Source: Thiohalobacter thiocyanaticus
GTDB taxonomy: Bacteria > Pseudomonadota > Gammaproteobacteria > Thiohalobacterales > Thiohalobacteraceae
Assembly (NCBI RefSeq): GCF_002356355.1
Contig: NZ_AP018052.1
Location: forward strand, 496,001-560,000
Reading direction: 5' to 3'
DNA: 64,000 bases
Shown: one piece after another, positions 27,523-38,887 of the stretch
Layout of the letters: every line of letters begins with the position of its first letter
Numbering within the stretch: the stretch's first letter is position 1
Translations under genes and position numbers: made by a program
The notes under the pieces: generated by a model
What the model was told of the DNA's origin: nothing
Database searches by the model: none
The model's input: the letters and a program-made list of their open reading frames with translations, nothing else

Positions 27523-28773
27523 ATGCGCGCACTACCCTGGATCCTGGCCGGGATCCTCATCCATCCGACTGGCCTTGTCGCGGCACACCTGTCTCTGGCA
27601 GAGGCCGAGGCGCTGGCGCTGATCCATGACCGCCGCGCCGCGGCGTTCGAGGCCGGGGCCCGGGCCCGGCACGAGCAGGCCGTGGCCGCGGCCCAGCTGC
27701 CCGACCCCACCCTGAAGCTGGGCGTGGGCAACCTGCCGGTGGAGTCCTTCGACCGTTCCGACACCCCCATGAGTCAGCTGCAGGTCGGTGTCCAGCAGCG
27801 GTTTCCGCCGGGACGCACCCTGGCCCTGGCCGGACAGCGTCAGGAGCGCCTGGCCGCCGGTATGAGTGCCCGGGCCGAGGCCCGGCGGCGCGAGGTGCTG
27901 CGCGAACTGCGGCAGACCTTCCTGGAAGTCTATTACCAGTCGCGGGCGGCCCGCATCCTGGACGAAACCTATCGTCTGTTCGAGGACCTGGTCGACATCA
28001 CCCGGGCCTACTACGGCGCCGGGCGCAAGAACCAGCAGGATGTGCTGCGTGCCGGGGTGGAGTTGTCCCTGCTGGATGACCGCCGCGAGCGGGTGCGCAC
28101 CCGGCTGGAAACGGCCCGGGCCGAGCTGGCCCGGCTGGTCGGCCCGGAGGCCGCGCAGCGGCCCCTGGCCGAGGACTTCCCCGAGCAGCCGGCCCTGTCC
28201 GTGCCGTCCGTCATGCATCAGGCCCTGGACCGCCATCCGCAGCTGCAGCAGGTAAACCGGGAGATCGAGGCCGGCCGGCTGGAGGTGGACGCGGCCCGCG
28301 AACGGTACAAGCCGGGCTGGAGTCTGGATGTCACCTACGGTGAGCGCAATGGCCGCGAGGCCGACGGCAGCGGCCGCAGCGACCTGCTTTCGGCCATGGT
28401 GATGGTGGATCTGCCGCTGTTCACCGACAAGCGCCAGGACCGGGCGCTGGCGGCGCGCCAGTATGAAGTCACGGCGGTGGAGCTCGAACGCGACGAACTG
28501 CGGCGGGAACTGCGCCAGCAACTCGATACCGCCCTGGCCGAGCGCGAACGGTTGCAGGCACGGCTGGCGCGCTACCGCCAGCGGCTGCTGCCCGAGGCCG
28601 GCCAGCACGCCGAGGCCTCGCTCAAGGCCTATCAGAGCGGGGTGTCGGATTTCACCGCCTTGATGCGGGCCCGGCTGATCGAACTGGACGCGCGGCTGAC
28701 CGCCCTGCGGCTGCGGACCGACCTGGCCCAGACCGCGGCCCGGCTGCGCTACCTGGTGGGAGAGGAATCATGA
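27523..28773 (+). CDS. cusC: TolC-family outer membrane factor CusC-like
   Basis: The 416-residue outer membrane efflux protein has a signal peptide ending near TGLVAAHLS and two repeats of the long coiled helices of the TolC family (AEALALIHDRRAAAFEAGARARHEQAVAAAQ and the C-terminal RLRTDLAQTAARLRYLVGEE). It should form the outer membrane exit of the CusBA pump. It overlaps the next gene by four bases (ATGA). RBS GAGGAG lies before the ATG. Confidence 0.9.
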   Translation: MRALPWILAGILIHPTGLVAAHLSLAEAEALALIHDRRAAAFEAGARARHEQAVAAAQLPDPTLKLGVGNLPVESFDRSDTPMSQLQVGVQQRFPPGRTLALAGQRQERLAAGMSARAEARRREVLRELRQTFLEVYYQSRAARILDETYRLFEDLVDITRAYYGAGRKNQQDVLRAGVELSLLDDRRERVRTRLETARAELARLVGPEAAQRPLAEDFPEQPALSVPSVMHQALDRHPQLQQVNREIEAGRLEVDAARERYKPGWSLDVTYGERNGREADGSGRSDLLSAMVMVDLPLFTDKRQDRALAARQYEVTAVELERDELRRELRQQLDTALAERERLQARLARYRQRLLPEAGQHAEASLKAYQSGVSDFTALMRARLIELDARLTALRLRTDLAQTAARLRYLVGEES

Positions 28774-30269
28774 CCCGGAAGATGCTGACAATAATCTGGA
28801 TGTCCTTGGCGCTCGGTCTCGGCGGCTGCGGCCAGGATCGGGAGTCCGGGGCGGCTGCGGCGGAGGCCGGCGCTGCAGCCGCGGCCGGCACGTCGGCAGG
28901 GAAAAACGGCGAACGCGAGATCCTCTACTGGGTTGCGCCCATGGACCCGAACTACCGCCGCGACCGGCCGGGCAAGTCGCCCATGGGCATGGATCTGGTG
29001 CCCGTCTATGCCGACGAGGCCGGCGACCGGCTCGAGATCGATCCCGTGATGGTGCAGAACCTGGGGGTGCGTACCGCCGAGGTCCAGCGCGAGCGTCTGT
29101 GGCGGCGCATCGATACGGTCGGCTATGTCGACTACAACGAAAACTACATCAGCCACATCCATCTGCGCACCGATGGCTGGATCGACCGGCTGTACGTGAA
29201 GTCCGACGGCGAACGCGTGCAGAAGGGGGATGTGCTGTTCGAGGTCTATTCGCGCGAACTGGTCAACGCCCAGGAGGAATACCTGCAGGCGCTGAATACG
29301 GGCAATGCGGGTCTCAAGCTGGCCTCGCACGAACGGCTGCAGGCGCTGGGCATGAGCCCGGCCCAGATCGATCGGCTGGGCCGTACCCGCAAGGTCGAGC
29401 AGCGCGTGGCCTACCATGCCCGTCAGGACGGCATCGTCGCCGCGCTCAATATCCGCGAAGGCATGTATGTGCAGCCGAAAACCGAGGTGATGACGCTGGC
29501 GGATCTGTCCAGCGTCTGGTTGATGGCGGACGTGTTCGAACGCCAGGCCGACTGGGTCGAGGTCGGCCAGCCGGCCGAGGTGCGCCTGCCCTATCTGCCG
29601 GGCGAGGTATGGGAGGGCGAGGTCGAGTTCGTCTATCCGACCCTGGATGCGAGGACCCATACCCTGAAGGTGAGACTGCGCTTCGATAATCTGCAGGAGC
29701 GGCTCAAGCCGGATATGTACGCGGATGTGCGCATCTTCGCCGGTGCCAGCGAGCCGGGGCTGGTCATCCCGCTCGAGGCGCTGATCCGCACCGGCGAGAA
29801 CGAGCGCGTCATCCTGGCCTTGGGCGAGGGCCGCTTCAGCGCCCGGGAGGTGGTTTCGGGCATCGAATCCGGCGACTGGGTGGAGATCCGACGCGGGCTG
29901 GCGGAGGGTGACCGTGTGGTTACATCCGGCCAGTTCCTGATCGACTCTGAGGCCAGCATCAGGGGGACGTTGAACCGGCTGGATGCGGCCGGGGACGAGT
30001 CGGACAGCGCGCGGCCAGCGATGGCGCAGGAACCCGTTGCCGGCATGGGCACGGTGCAGGAGGTCAAGGCCGACGCCGGCAGGCTCAATATCACCCATCA
30101 GCCGATCGAAGCCCTGGGCTGGCCCGGGATGACCATGGATTTTCGCGTGGCGGAGAGCGTTGATCTCGGCGCCGTGGAGGCCGGCGATGAGGTGCACTTC
30201 GTGCTGACACCGGACGGAGACGGCGGCTATCGTATCGGCGAACTGCATGTCATGGAGGCGCAGCAGTGA
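28770..30269 (+). CDS. cusB: Periplasmic adaptor CusB with fused C-terminal CusF domain
   Basis: The 499-residue adaptor has a lipoprotein-like start (LGLGGCGQ), an N-terminal metal-binding segment YWVAPMDPNYRRDRPGKSPMGMD with the Met residues used by CusB, then lipoyl/barrel-hybrid adaptor domains (to about 410). The last 75 residues form a CusF-type domain with the Cu(I)/Ag(I) ligands seen in ITHQPIEALGWPGMTMDF (His, Trp, Met, Met). In E. coli CusF is a separate chaperone, so here the chaperone is covalently tied to the adaptor. It overlaps cusA by four bases. Confidence 0.93.
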   Translation: MTRKMLTIIWMSLALGLGGCGQDRESGAAAAEAGAAAAAGTSAGKNGEREILYWVAPMDPNYRRDRPGKSPMGMDLVPVYADEAGDRLEIDPVMVQNLGVRTAEVQRERLWRRIDTVGYVDYNENYISHIHLRTDGWIDRLYVKSDGERVQKGDVLFEVYSRELVNAQEEYLQALNTGNAGLKLASHERLQALGMSPAQIDRLGRTRKVEQRVAYHARQDGIVAALNIREGMYVQPKTEVMTLADLSSVWLMADVFERQADWVEVGQPAEVRLPYLPGEVWEGEVEFVYPTLDARTHTLKVRLRFDNLQERLKPDMYADVRIFAGASEPGLVIPLEALIRTGENERVILALGEGRFSAREVVSGIESGDWVEIRRGLAEGDRVVTSGQFLIDSEASIRGTLNRLDAAGDESDSARPAMAQEPVAGMGTVQEVKADAGRLNITHQPIEALGWPGMTMDFRVAESVDLGAVEAGDEVHFVLTPDGDGGYRIGELHVMEAQQ

Positions 30270-33200
30270 TTGAGACGATCATCCGCTGGTCGATCCGCAA
30301 CCGCTTCCTGGTCCTGCTGCTGACCGTCATCCTGGCGGTGTGGGGCGGTTACTCGCTGAAGACCACGCCGCTGGATGCGATCCCGGACCTGTCCGATGTG
30401 CAGGTCATCATCAAGACCAGTTATCCGGGGCAGGCGCCGCAGGTGGTGGAGGACCAGGTGACCTATCCGCTGACCACCACCATGCTGTCGGTGCCGGGCG
30501 CGGTGACGGTGCGGGGATACTCATTCTTCGGCGACTCCTATGTCTATGTGCTGTTCGACGAGGGCACCGACCTGTACTGGGCCCGCTCGCGGGTGCTGGA
30601 ATATCTCTCCCAGGCGCAGGACCGGCTGCCGCCCGGGGTCACGCCGGCACTGGGGCCGGATGCCACCGGCGTGGGCTGGATCTTCCAGTACGCCCTGGTC
30701 GACCGCACGGGCAGACACGATCTGGCGCAGCTGCGCAGTCTGCAGGACTGGTTTCTCAAGTTCGAACTGCAGACCGTGGAGGGCGTGTCCGAGGTCGCCA
30801 CCGTGGGCGGCATGGTCAGACAGTATCAGGTGGTGGTGCATCCCAACCGGCTGCGCGCCTACGGCATCCCGCTGGCGCAGATCAAGCAGGCCATTCAACG
30901 CGGCAACCAGGAGGTCGGCGGCTCGGTCATCGAGATGGCCGAGGCCGAATACATGGTCCGCGCCAACGGCTACATCCAGAGCATCGACGATCTCGAGGGC
31001 ATCCCGGTGGGGGTGAATGCCAACGGCACCCCGGTGCTGCTGGGCGATATCGCCGACATCCGGCTGGGGCCGCAGATGCGCCGCGGCATCGCCGAGCTCG
31101 ACGGCGAGGGTGAGGTGGTCGGCGGTGTTGTCATCATGCGCTGGGGCGGCAATGCCCTGGCCACCATCCAGGCGGTGAAGGCGAAGCTCGATCAGCTCCG
31201 GCCCAGCCTGCCCGAGGGGGTGGAGATCGTCACCACCTATGACCGCTCCGGCCTGATCGAGCGCGCCGTGGCGACGCTCAAGCACAAGCTGGTACAGGAG
31301 TTCCTGATCGTGGCCCTGGTCTGTGCCCTGTTCCTGTTCCATCTGCGTTCGTCGCTGGTGATACTGATCAGCCTGCCGCTGGGGGTGCTGGCCGCCTTCA
31401 TCGTGATGAAGCACCAGGGCATCAACGCCAACATCATGTCGCTGGGCGGCATCGCCATTGCCATCGGCGCCATGGTGGATGCGGCGATCGTGATGATCGA
31501 GAACCTGCACAAGCATCTGGAGCAGGCAAAGGATGCGGCCGTTGACCGCTGGGAGACGGTGGCAAAGGCCGCCGGTGAGGTCGGTCCGCCCCTGTTCTTC
31601 TCGCTGCTGATCATCACCCTGAGCTTTCTGCCGGTGTTCACGCTGCAGGCACAGGAAGGACGGTTGTTCGCGCCGCTGGCCTTCACCAAGACCTATGCCA
31701 TGGCGGCCGCGGCCGGTCTGGCGATCACCCTGGTGCCGGTGCTGATGGGCTACTTCATCCGCGGCCGTATCCTGTCCGAGCAGCGCAACCCGGTGAACCG
31801 GGCGCTGGTGGCGGCCTACCGCCCGGTGATCAATGGCGTGCTGCGGTTTCCCCGTACCGTCCTGGCCGTCACCCTGCTGGTGGCCGTCTCCATGGCCTGG
31901 CCGCTGGCCGGCTGGTGGCCGCTGGACAAGCGTCTGGGTTCGGAATTCATGCCGCCCCTGGACGAGGGTGATCTGCTCTACATGCCGACCACCTTTCCGG
32001 CATTGTCCATCGGCAAGGCGCGCGAACTGCTGCAGCAGACCGACAAGCTGATCGCTTCGGTGCCCGAGGTCGAGCGGGTGTTCGGCAAGATCGGACGCGC
32101 CGAGACCGCGACCGATCCGGCACCGCTGACCATGATCGAGACCACCATCCTGCTCAAACCGCGCGAACAGTGGCGCGCGGGCATGACCCTGGAGGGGATC
32201 AAGCAGGAACTGAACCGGGTCGTGAAGATTCCGAGTCTGGCCAACAGCTGGACATTCCCCATCCAGACCCGCATCGACATGCTCGCCACCGGCATCAAGA
32301 CGCCGGTGGGTGTGAAGGTCGCCGGCCCGGACCTGGACGTGATCCAGGAGGTCGGTGCCGGGATCGAGGCAGTGCTCAAGCAGGTCCCGGGCACGGCCAG
32401 CGCCTTCTCCGAACGGGTGGCGGGGGGGCGCTATGTCACCATCGACATCGACCGCAGTGCGGCCTCGCGCTTCGGGCTGAATATCGCCGACGTGCAGGAC
32501 ATCGTGCGCACCGCCGTCGGCGGCATCAATCTCACCCAGAGCATCGAGGGGCTGGAGCGTTACCCGGTCAATCTGCGCTACCCGCGCGAACTGCGCGATT
32601 CCCTGAGCAGACTGCGCAATCTGCCCATCGTCGCAGCCAACGGCAAACAACTGGCGCTGGGCGATGTGGCCAGCATCAGGGTCGAGGAGGGGCCGGGTAT
32701 GATCAAGAGTGAGAACGCCCGCCCCAACGGCTGGATCTTCGTCGATATCGAGGGGCATGATCTGGGCGGCTACGTCGAGGCCGCGCAGGCCGCCGTGCGC
32801 GAACAGGTCTCACTGCCTCCGGGCTATTCGGTCAGCTGGTCGGGCCAGTACGAATACATGCAGCGGGCGCAGCAGCGTCTGGCCCTGGTGCTGCCGGTGA
32901 CGGCCGGGATCATTGTGCTGCTGCTCTACCTCAATTTCCGCCGCCTGACCGAGGTTGCCATCATCCTCGCCACCCTGCCGCTGGCACTGGTCGGTGGGGT
33001 CTGGCTGTTGTACGGGCTCGGCTACGATCTCAGCGTGGCCGTCGGTGTGGGCTTCATTGCCCTGGCGGGCGTGGCGGTCGAGATCGGGGTGGTGATGCTG
33101 GTCTATCTCAACCTGGCCTGGCGGCGGCGACGTGAACAGGCGCGCGGGGAGGGACGCTCTCCCAACCGCGAGGATCTGCATGCGGCGGTACTGGAAGGCG

Positions 33201-33409
33201 GCCTGATGCGGGTGCGGCCCATCCTGATGACCGTGGCGACCATCATCTTCGGCCTGCTGCCGGTGATGCTGGGCGGCGGCACCGGCGCCGAGGTGATGCA
33301 GCGCATCGCCGCGCCCATGGTCGGCGGCATGGTCAGCGCCACCGTGCTGACGCTGCTGGTGATACCGGCGGTGTTCCTGCTCTGGCGCGGGCGCGGGCTC
33401 GAGCGCTGA
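30266..33409 (+). CDS. cusA: Copper/silver RND efflux pump CusA
   Basis: The 1047-residue inner membrane pump belongs to the heavy-metal RND family. Residues Met573 (LLYMPTT), Met623 (PLTMIET) and Met672 (RIDMLATGIKTPVG) fall at the same numbers as the three-methionine Cu(I)/Ag(I) site of E. coli CusA. The fourth transmembrane segment carries IAIGAMVDAAIVMIENLHK, the monovalent-metal signature. Twelve membrane segments and two large periplasmic loops are evident. Together with cusC and cusB it forms a complete tripartite export system for Cu(I)/Ag(I) from the periplasm. Confidence 0.96.
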   Translation: MIETIIRWSIRNRFLVLLLTVILAVWGGYSLKTTPLDAIPDLSDVQVIIKTSYPGQAPQVVEDQVTYPLTTTMLSVPGAVTVRGYSFFGDSYVYVLFDEGTDLYWARSRVLEYLSQAQDRLPPGVTPALGPDATGVGWIFQYALVDRTGRHDLAQLRSLQDWFLKFELQTVEGVSEVATVGGMVRQYQVVVHPNRLRAYGIPLAQIKQAIQRGNQEVGGSVIEMAEAEYMVRANGYIQSIDDLEGIPVGVNANGTPVLLGDIADIRLGPQMRRGIAELDGEGEVVGGVVIMRWGGNALATIQAVKAKLDQLRPSLPEGVEIVTTYDRSGLIERAVATLKHKLVQEFLIVALVCALFLFHLRSSLVILISLPLGVLAAFIVMKHQGINANIMSLGGIAIAIGAMVDAAIVMIENLHKHLEQAKDAAVDRWETVAKAAGEVGPPLFFSLLIITLSFLPVFTLQAQEGRLFAPLAFTKTYAMAAAAGLAITLVPVLMGYFIRGRILSEQRNPVNRALVAAYRPVINGVLRFPRTVLAVTLLVAVSMAWPLAGWWPLDKRLGSEFMPPLDEGDLLYMPTTFPALSIGKARELLQQTDKLIASVPEVERVFGKIGRAETATDPAPLTMIETTILLKPREQWRAGMTLEGIKQELNRVVKIPSLANSWTFPIQTRIDMLATGIKTPVGVKVAGPDLDVIQEVGAGIEAVLKQVPGTASAFSERVAGGRYVTIDIDRSAASRFGLNIADVQDIVRTAVGGINLTQSIEGLERYPVNLRYPRELRDSLSRLRNLPIVAANGKQLALGDVASIRVEEGPGMIKSENARPNGWIFVDIEGHDLGGYVEAAQAAVREQVSLPPGYSVSWSGQYEYMQRAQQRLALVLPVTAGIIVLLLYLNFRRLTEVAIILATLPLALVGGVWLLYGLGYDLSVAVGVGFIALAGVAVEIGVVMLVYLNLAWRRRREQARGEGRSPNREDLHAAVLEGGLMRVRPILMTVATIIFGLLPVMLGGGTGAEVMQRIAAPMVGGMVSATVLTLLVIPAVFLLWRGRGLER

Positions 33410-33484
33410 TGCAGAGGCTGGTGATACCACCCGTTCTGGTCTGGCTGATGCGGCAGTTCGTCGCCTGTCATCGATTGGCCTGAC

Positions 33485-33515
33485 TTGATGCATGTCATGG
33501 TATGACAGCTATAAT
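33485..33515 (+). promoter_or_regulatory. MerR-type promoter: 19-base spacer with centred dyad
   Basis: TTGATG (33485-33490) and TATAAT (33510-33515) are separated by 19 bases. The perfect dyad TGTCATGGTATGACA (33493-33507) is centred exactly on the middle of the spacer. An over-long spacer with a centred dyad is the hallmark of promoters activated by MerR-family metal sensors such as CueR. The first gene downstream is the CopL-like protein at 33567. No merR-type gene lies in the window. Confidence 0.75.
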
Positions 33516-33566
33516 TGTGGAATGGTGTAAAAGCAATACTTGAACACACCGGGACGGGTAACCCTC

Positions 33567-33977
33567 ATGCCGGGCAAGCATCACAAAACCACAGCCTTTC
33601 TGGTGTATCTGCTGGTACTGGTTATCGCCCTGGTGCCCGCCCGCCTTGCCGTTGCCATTCCTGCCGCATTCGATCAGGGGCAGTCGCCGGACAGCGCCTT
33701 GACCGCAGCGCACTGCCAGCAAATGGCAATGCAGCGTGCCGGGAATGAACCTGAGGGACAGGAGCTTGCCGATCCTGATCGAGGGATGGACTGCTGTAAA
33801 ATGGTTTGCGACTGCCCTTCCTGCGATCAATGCCTGCATGCCTCCGGCAGTATCCTGACATTGCCGGGCGGAGTCGGTAATGCCAATCCTGACTTCCACC
33901 CCCTGATGTGCGCGCATACGGAGTCGGCGCTGCGCGGCATCGAACTCTCTCCACCCTATATCCCTCCGCAAATCTGA
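33567..33977 (+). CDS. CopL-like secreted Cys-rich metal-responsive protein
   Basis: The 136-residue protein has a signal segment (TAFLVYLLVLVIALVPARLAVA), an early HCQQM and a dense cysteine patch MDCCKMVCDCPSCDQCLH near residues 80-100. The layout matches small copper-associated CopL / DUF2946-like proteins found at the head of copper resistance loci. Its promoter has MerR-type geometry. The ATG at 33567 is chosen over an upstream TTG because the signal peptide then starts normally. A metal-binding role is inferred from composition. Confidence 0.65.
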   Translation: MPGKHHKTTAFLVYLLVLVIALVPARLAVAIPAAFDQGQSPDSALTAAHCQQMAMQRAGNEPEGQELADPDRGMDCCKMVCDCPSCDQCLHASGSILTLPGGVGNANPDFHPLMCAHTESALRGIELSPPYIPPQI

Positions 33978-34132
33978 TCCCGCACCGGGAGCCACGGTCT
34001 ACCTGACCGCGTTTGCACGTGCCCGCCCGGCGGGGCGGCGGCGAGACATGGCTATACATTCGGGCGCCGGCCGATTCCGGGCCCTTGCCATGAGAGGATT
34101 CTGTCCTAGCCTTCATCTTCCCGGAGACATCC

Positions 34133-34458
34133 ATGAAAGATCGCAAAGTGACGGCAATCGTTCGCAGCCGCTGTCTGGATGCGTGGAGACGGCGGTGATT
34201 GGTCAGGGGGCGCGCGGCATGAGCGTGACACCGATGCAGGGGTTCGGAGAGCACAAAGATTTCTTTCATGAAGATCCGCTGACCCGGCCCGTAAGAGTGG
34301 AGAGATTTACCGCGGATCATCGCAGCACCGCCCTGGTCGATGCCATCGTGCAAACCGCCCGTACAGGCGAAGCGAGCGATGGACCGGTCGCCGTCCTGCC
34401 GGTCACCGGGGTGTTCAGAATTCAGTCGAAGAAACCGGCTGGAGCAGCGGAACTCTGA
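34133..34458 (+). pseudogene. PII-like signalling protein, broken by an apparent one-base deletion
   Basis: The ATG frame reads MKDRKVTAIVRSRCLDA and then hits a stop after 21 codons. The next frame continues without gap as VETAVIGQGARGMSVTPMQGFGEHKDFFHEDP and on to FRIQSKKPAGAAEL, ending at 34458. Together they make a complete 108-residue PII-like protein including the T-loop region and C-terminal signature. The break is at about 34186-34190, where GATGCGTGGAG would be in frame as GATGCGGTGGAG. PII-like genes of this kind occur beside CusA-type pumps. It may be a real frameshift or a sequencing error. Confidence 0.75.
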
Positions 34459-34492
34459 TCGTGTCAAGTTGTGTTCCACAGGAGGGACTCAA

Positions 34493-34969
34493 ATGAAAGG
34501 CATTTCCCTGAAACGTATTCTGCCGCTGGCGCTGTTGCTGGCGACCATGGCGCATGCCGAGACGGATCATGCACCCATGCCACCGGTCTTTAACCTGGAA
34601 ACCAGCCCGGAACAGATACTGGAACGGTATCCGCTGGGGCAGATAGACAGGCAGGCAGCCTTTTCCCACCACGGCAAGGCCCACCGGACCGTGTCCCTGG
34701 TCAACGGTCTCACGGGATGGGTGTATGAGATACATAGAGGCGGGAAGCCGGAGACCTTCAGGCGGCCGAGCGGTGGGGAGATGACGATGCTGGACACGTA
34801 TGACCACCCTGCGGCCAGGAGCTATACGTTGATGTTTGACGGGGCCGGGCATGTGGTGGATGTCCTCTACCGGGATCTCCAGCATGGAGGTGCGAACAGC
34901 GCCTTGCTCGTGCAGCGGGAAGCGCAGGGTGATTCTCCCAGCGATGCCGAGTTTCCGCCGAAAAAATAG
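34493..34969 (+). CDS. Secreted protein of unknown function in the copper island
   Basis: The 158-residue protein has a clean signal peptide (KRILPLALLLATMAHAETDHA) and a mature part with AFSHHGKAHRTVSLVNGLTGWVYEI and ARSYTLMFDGAGHVVDVLYRD. The last segment resembles outer membrane assembly-type lipoprotein domains (a beta-strand followed by VxxxxY), but I cannot name a family. GGAGGG lies before the ATG. It sits between the PII-like and YHS genes on the same strand and is likely co-transcribed. Confidence 0.65.
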   Translation: MKGISLKRILPLALLLATMAHAETDHAPMPPVFNLETSPEQILERYPLGQIDRQAAFSHHGKAHRTVSLVNGLTGWVYEIHRGGKPETFRRPSGGEMTMLDTYDHPAARSYTLMFDGAGHVVDVLYRDLQHGGANSALLVQREAQGDSPSDAEFPPKK

Positions 34970-34984
34970 CGCAGGAGCCACAGT

Positions 34985-35497
34985 ATGCAGCATGTGGAGG
35001 ATCAGATACGGGATGTTGTATGCGGCATGTGGGTGAGCCCTGCCTCTTACCCCTTGAAATTCCGCGGTATGCATTTCGCGTTCTGCTCCGAGGAATGCCG
35101 GGAGCGTTTCCAGGACAACCCCGGTCTGTTTATCGGCAAACCCGGTGAACCAGCGGCAAAGCGCTCGGATGAGGCCTGGCGAAAATCACGCCGGATCCAT
35201 CTGGGAAAGCCGCTCGATCAACACCAGGCCGAACAGGTCATAAACCGGCTGAACGGACTGATGAGCGTTACAGCCAGGTGGCCGAAGACGGATGTGCTGG
35301 AAGTCGATTACGACCTGATGCAGATCACGGCCCGTCAGATAGAAGGGGCATTGGAAGCGGTGGGTGTGGACCTGGGCGGAGGCTGGGGCGAGCGCTTGAA
35401 GCGCTCCTTCGTGCATCTGCTTGAGGAGACTGAATCCGCGTCGCGGGAAGTCGAGCCCATGGGCGGTTCAGGACATTCCGGTCATGGCCATCACTGA
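34985..35497 (+). CDS. YHS-domain protein with His-rich tail
   Basis: The 170-residue cytoplasmic protein begins with a YHS domain: DVVCGMWVSPASYPLKFRGMHFAFCSEECRERF (residues 10-42), whose cysteines can bind a metal. Residues 80-140 resemble a divergent heavy-metal-associated fold (VINRLNGLMSVTARWPKTDVLEVDYD), lacking the usual CxxC. The tail ends GGSGHSGHGHH. YHS domains are often fused to or encoded next to copper ATPases, and such an ATPase follows 300 bases downstream. A copper-carrying role is inferred. Confidence 0.75.
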   Translation: MQHVEDQIRDVVCGMWVSPASYPLKFRGMHFAFCSEECRERFQDNPGLFIGKPGEPAAKRSDEAWRKSRRIHLGKPLDQHQAEQVINRLNGLMSVTARWPKTDVLEVDYDLMQITARQIEGALEAVGVDLGGGWGERLKRSFVHLLEETESASREVEPMGGSGHSGHGHH

Positions 35498-35549
35498 AAC
35501 GATGCTCGTGTCCGAATATCCATTCATTCAGTGAACATGGAGATCAAGC

Positions 35550-35789
35550 ATGAACGTCAAGATCATGGCAACCCGGGAATGCACCCATCGCCCCAATCTG
35601 GAACGGGAGTTGAATGAGCTCGGTGTGCCTTATGAACTGCTGTTCGTGGAGGAGAACCCGGAGGCGGTGGCGCGTTATGTGGTACGGCATTCGCCCACCC
35701 TTATTGTCGATGACAGGGTTGTGTTCCACGGGCAGCCGAGCGAGCACGAACTGCGCGCCTTCTTCGAGAATGCCGGCGCCAAGGGCTGA
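35550..35789 (+). CDS. Small thioredoxin/glutaredoxin-fold protein
   Basis: The 79-residue protein has a thioredoxin-like order: a first strand KIMATRECTHRPNLERELNELG with one cysteine where a CxxC would be, the cis-proline strand VRHSPTLIVDDRVVFHG and a final helix. With only a single cysteine (CTHR) it would have to work by a monothiol mechanism or serve as a binding fold. It is six bases before the copper ATPase gene and probably co-translated. Confidence 0.7.
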   Translation: MNVKIMATRECTHRPNLERELNELGVPYELLFVEENPEAVARYVVRHSPTLIVDDRVVFHGQPSEHELRAFFENAGAKG

Positions 35790-35795
35790 TGTCTG

Positions 35796-37861
<2,066 letters not shown>

Positions 37862-37865
<4 letters not shown>

Positions 37866-38818
37866 ACAGAGATATCACGCAAAGCCGCTCGGCACTGTCG
37901 CCGGGCACCGTGGCGCTGCTGGTGTTGCTGGCCTTTCTCTGGGCGCTGTGTTTTCCCCTGATCAATATCGGACTGGCCGCATCACCGCCGCTGATGTTTG
38001 CCGGACTCAGGGCGCTGCTGGCCGGTGTTGTGCTGTTGGGAGTCGGATTGCTGCTCGGTCGGCCGGTTCCTCGCGGCCTGCGGGTGTGGGCGATGCTGGC
38101 CATGGTCGGACTGAGTGCGACCAGCCTGGGGTTCTTCGGCATGTTCATCGGCGGCGGCTGGGTGGCGCCTGGCCTGGCGACCGTCATCGAAAACACCCAG
38201 CCTCTGCTGACCGCCGTCCTGGCCTGGCTGCTGCTGGGCGAGGCATTGGGCCCGCGGCGCAGACTCGGGCTCGGCCTGGGCTTTGCGGGCATCCTGGTGA
38301 TAAGCCTCCCGCGTTTGCTGGATCTCGAGGGTACCGGTTCGCCCATCGGCATAGGGTATCTGCTGGCCGGGGCGGCGGGGGTGGCGCTCGCCAACGTCGT
38401 CCTGAAATGTCTGGTCGGCCGCGCCGATCCCCTGATGGTCGTGGGATCGCAGCTTCTGATCGGCAGTACGCCCCTGCTGGCGGCCGGCTATCTTGGCGAG
38501 GGCGGGATCTCCGCCATCAACTGGAGCCGGGACTTTCTGTTCGCATGGCTCACACTCAGTCTGGTGGGCACAGCACTGGCCTCCCTGTTGTGGTTCGTGC
38601 TGCTGCGCCGGGCAGCACTCGGCCGTCTGACCACATTCAGCTTCCTGACCCCCATCTTCGGTCTGATCATGGGGCTGACACTGTTTGGTGAAAGGATCGG
38701 GGGATACGAGTCGATGGGGATATTCGTGGCACTGCTGGGGGTCTGGTTCGTGACCCGTGGCGATGTGCGCACGGAGACCCAGCAGGCTGCTTGCCGGCTG
38801 GCGCGCGAGCATGAATGA
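37862..38818 (+). CDS. EamA-family (DMT superfamily) membrane transporter
   Basis: The 318-residue protein has ten predicted membrane segments in two five-helix halves, each with the EamA signature (LLAFLWALCFPLINIGL ... PPLMFAGLRALLAG; second half ending SFLTPIFGLIMGLTLFGERI). It is a drug/metabolite-type exporter of unknown substrate. Its ATG overlaps the copper ATPase stop, so it is translated with it. It has no obvious metal-binding residues, and its place in a copper island is unexplained. Confidence 0.88.
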
Positions 38819-38887
38819 CTGTGTTGGATATCGATGCGTCGAGGCAATGGATGCATGAGCGGATTTCAAATCCGGTTTCACTATTGA

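Noticed and set aside
30521-32758. 745-codon minus-strand open frame over cusA
   Set aside because: Antisense shadow of a gene with full CusA motifs; no independent start or family signal.
34048-34132. In-frame ATG upstream of the PII-like gene that would give one uninterrupted 136-codon protein
   Set aside because: Its first about 45 residues have no similarity to the PII fold, whereas the ATG at 34133 followed by a one-base shift restores the complete family sequence.
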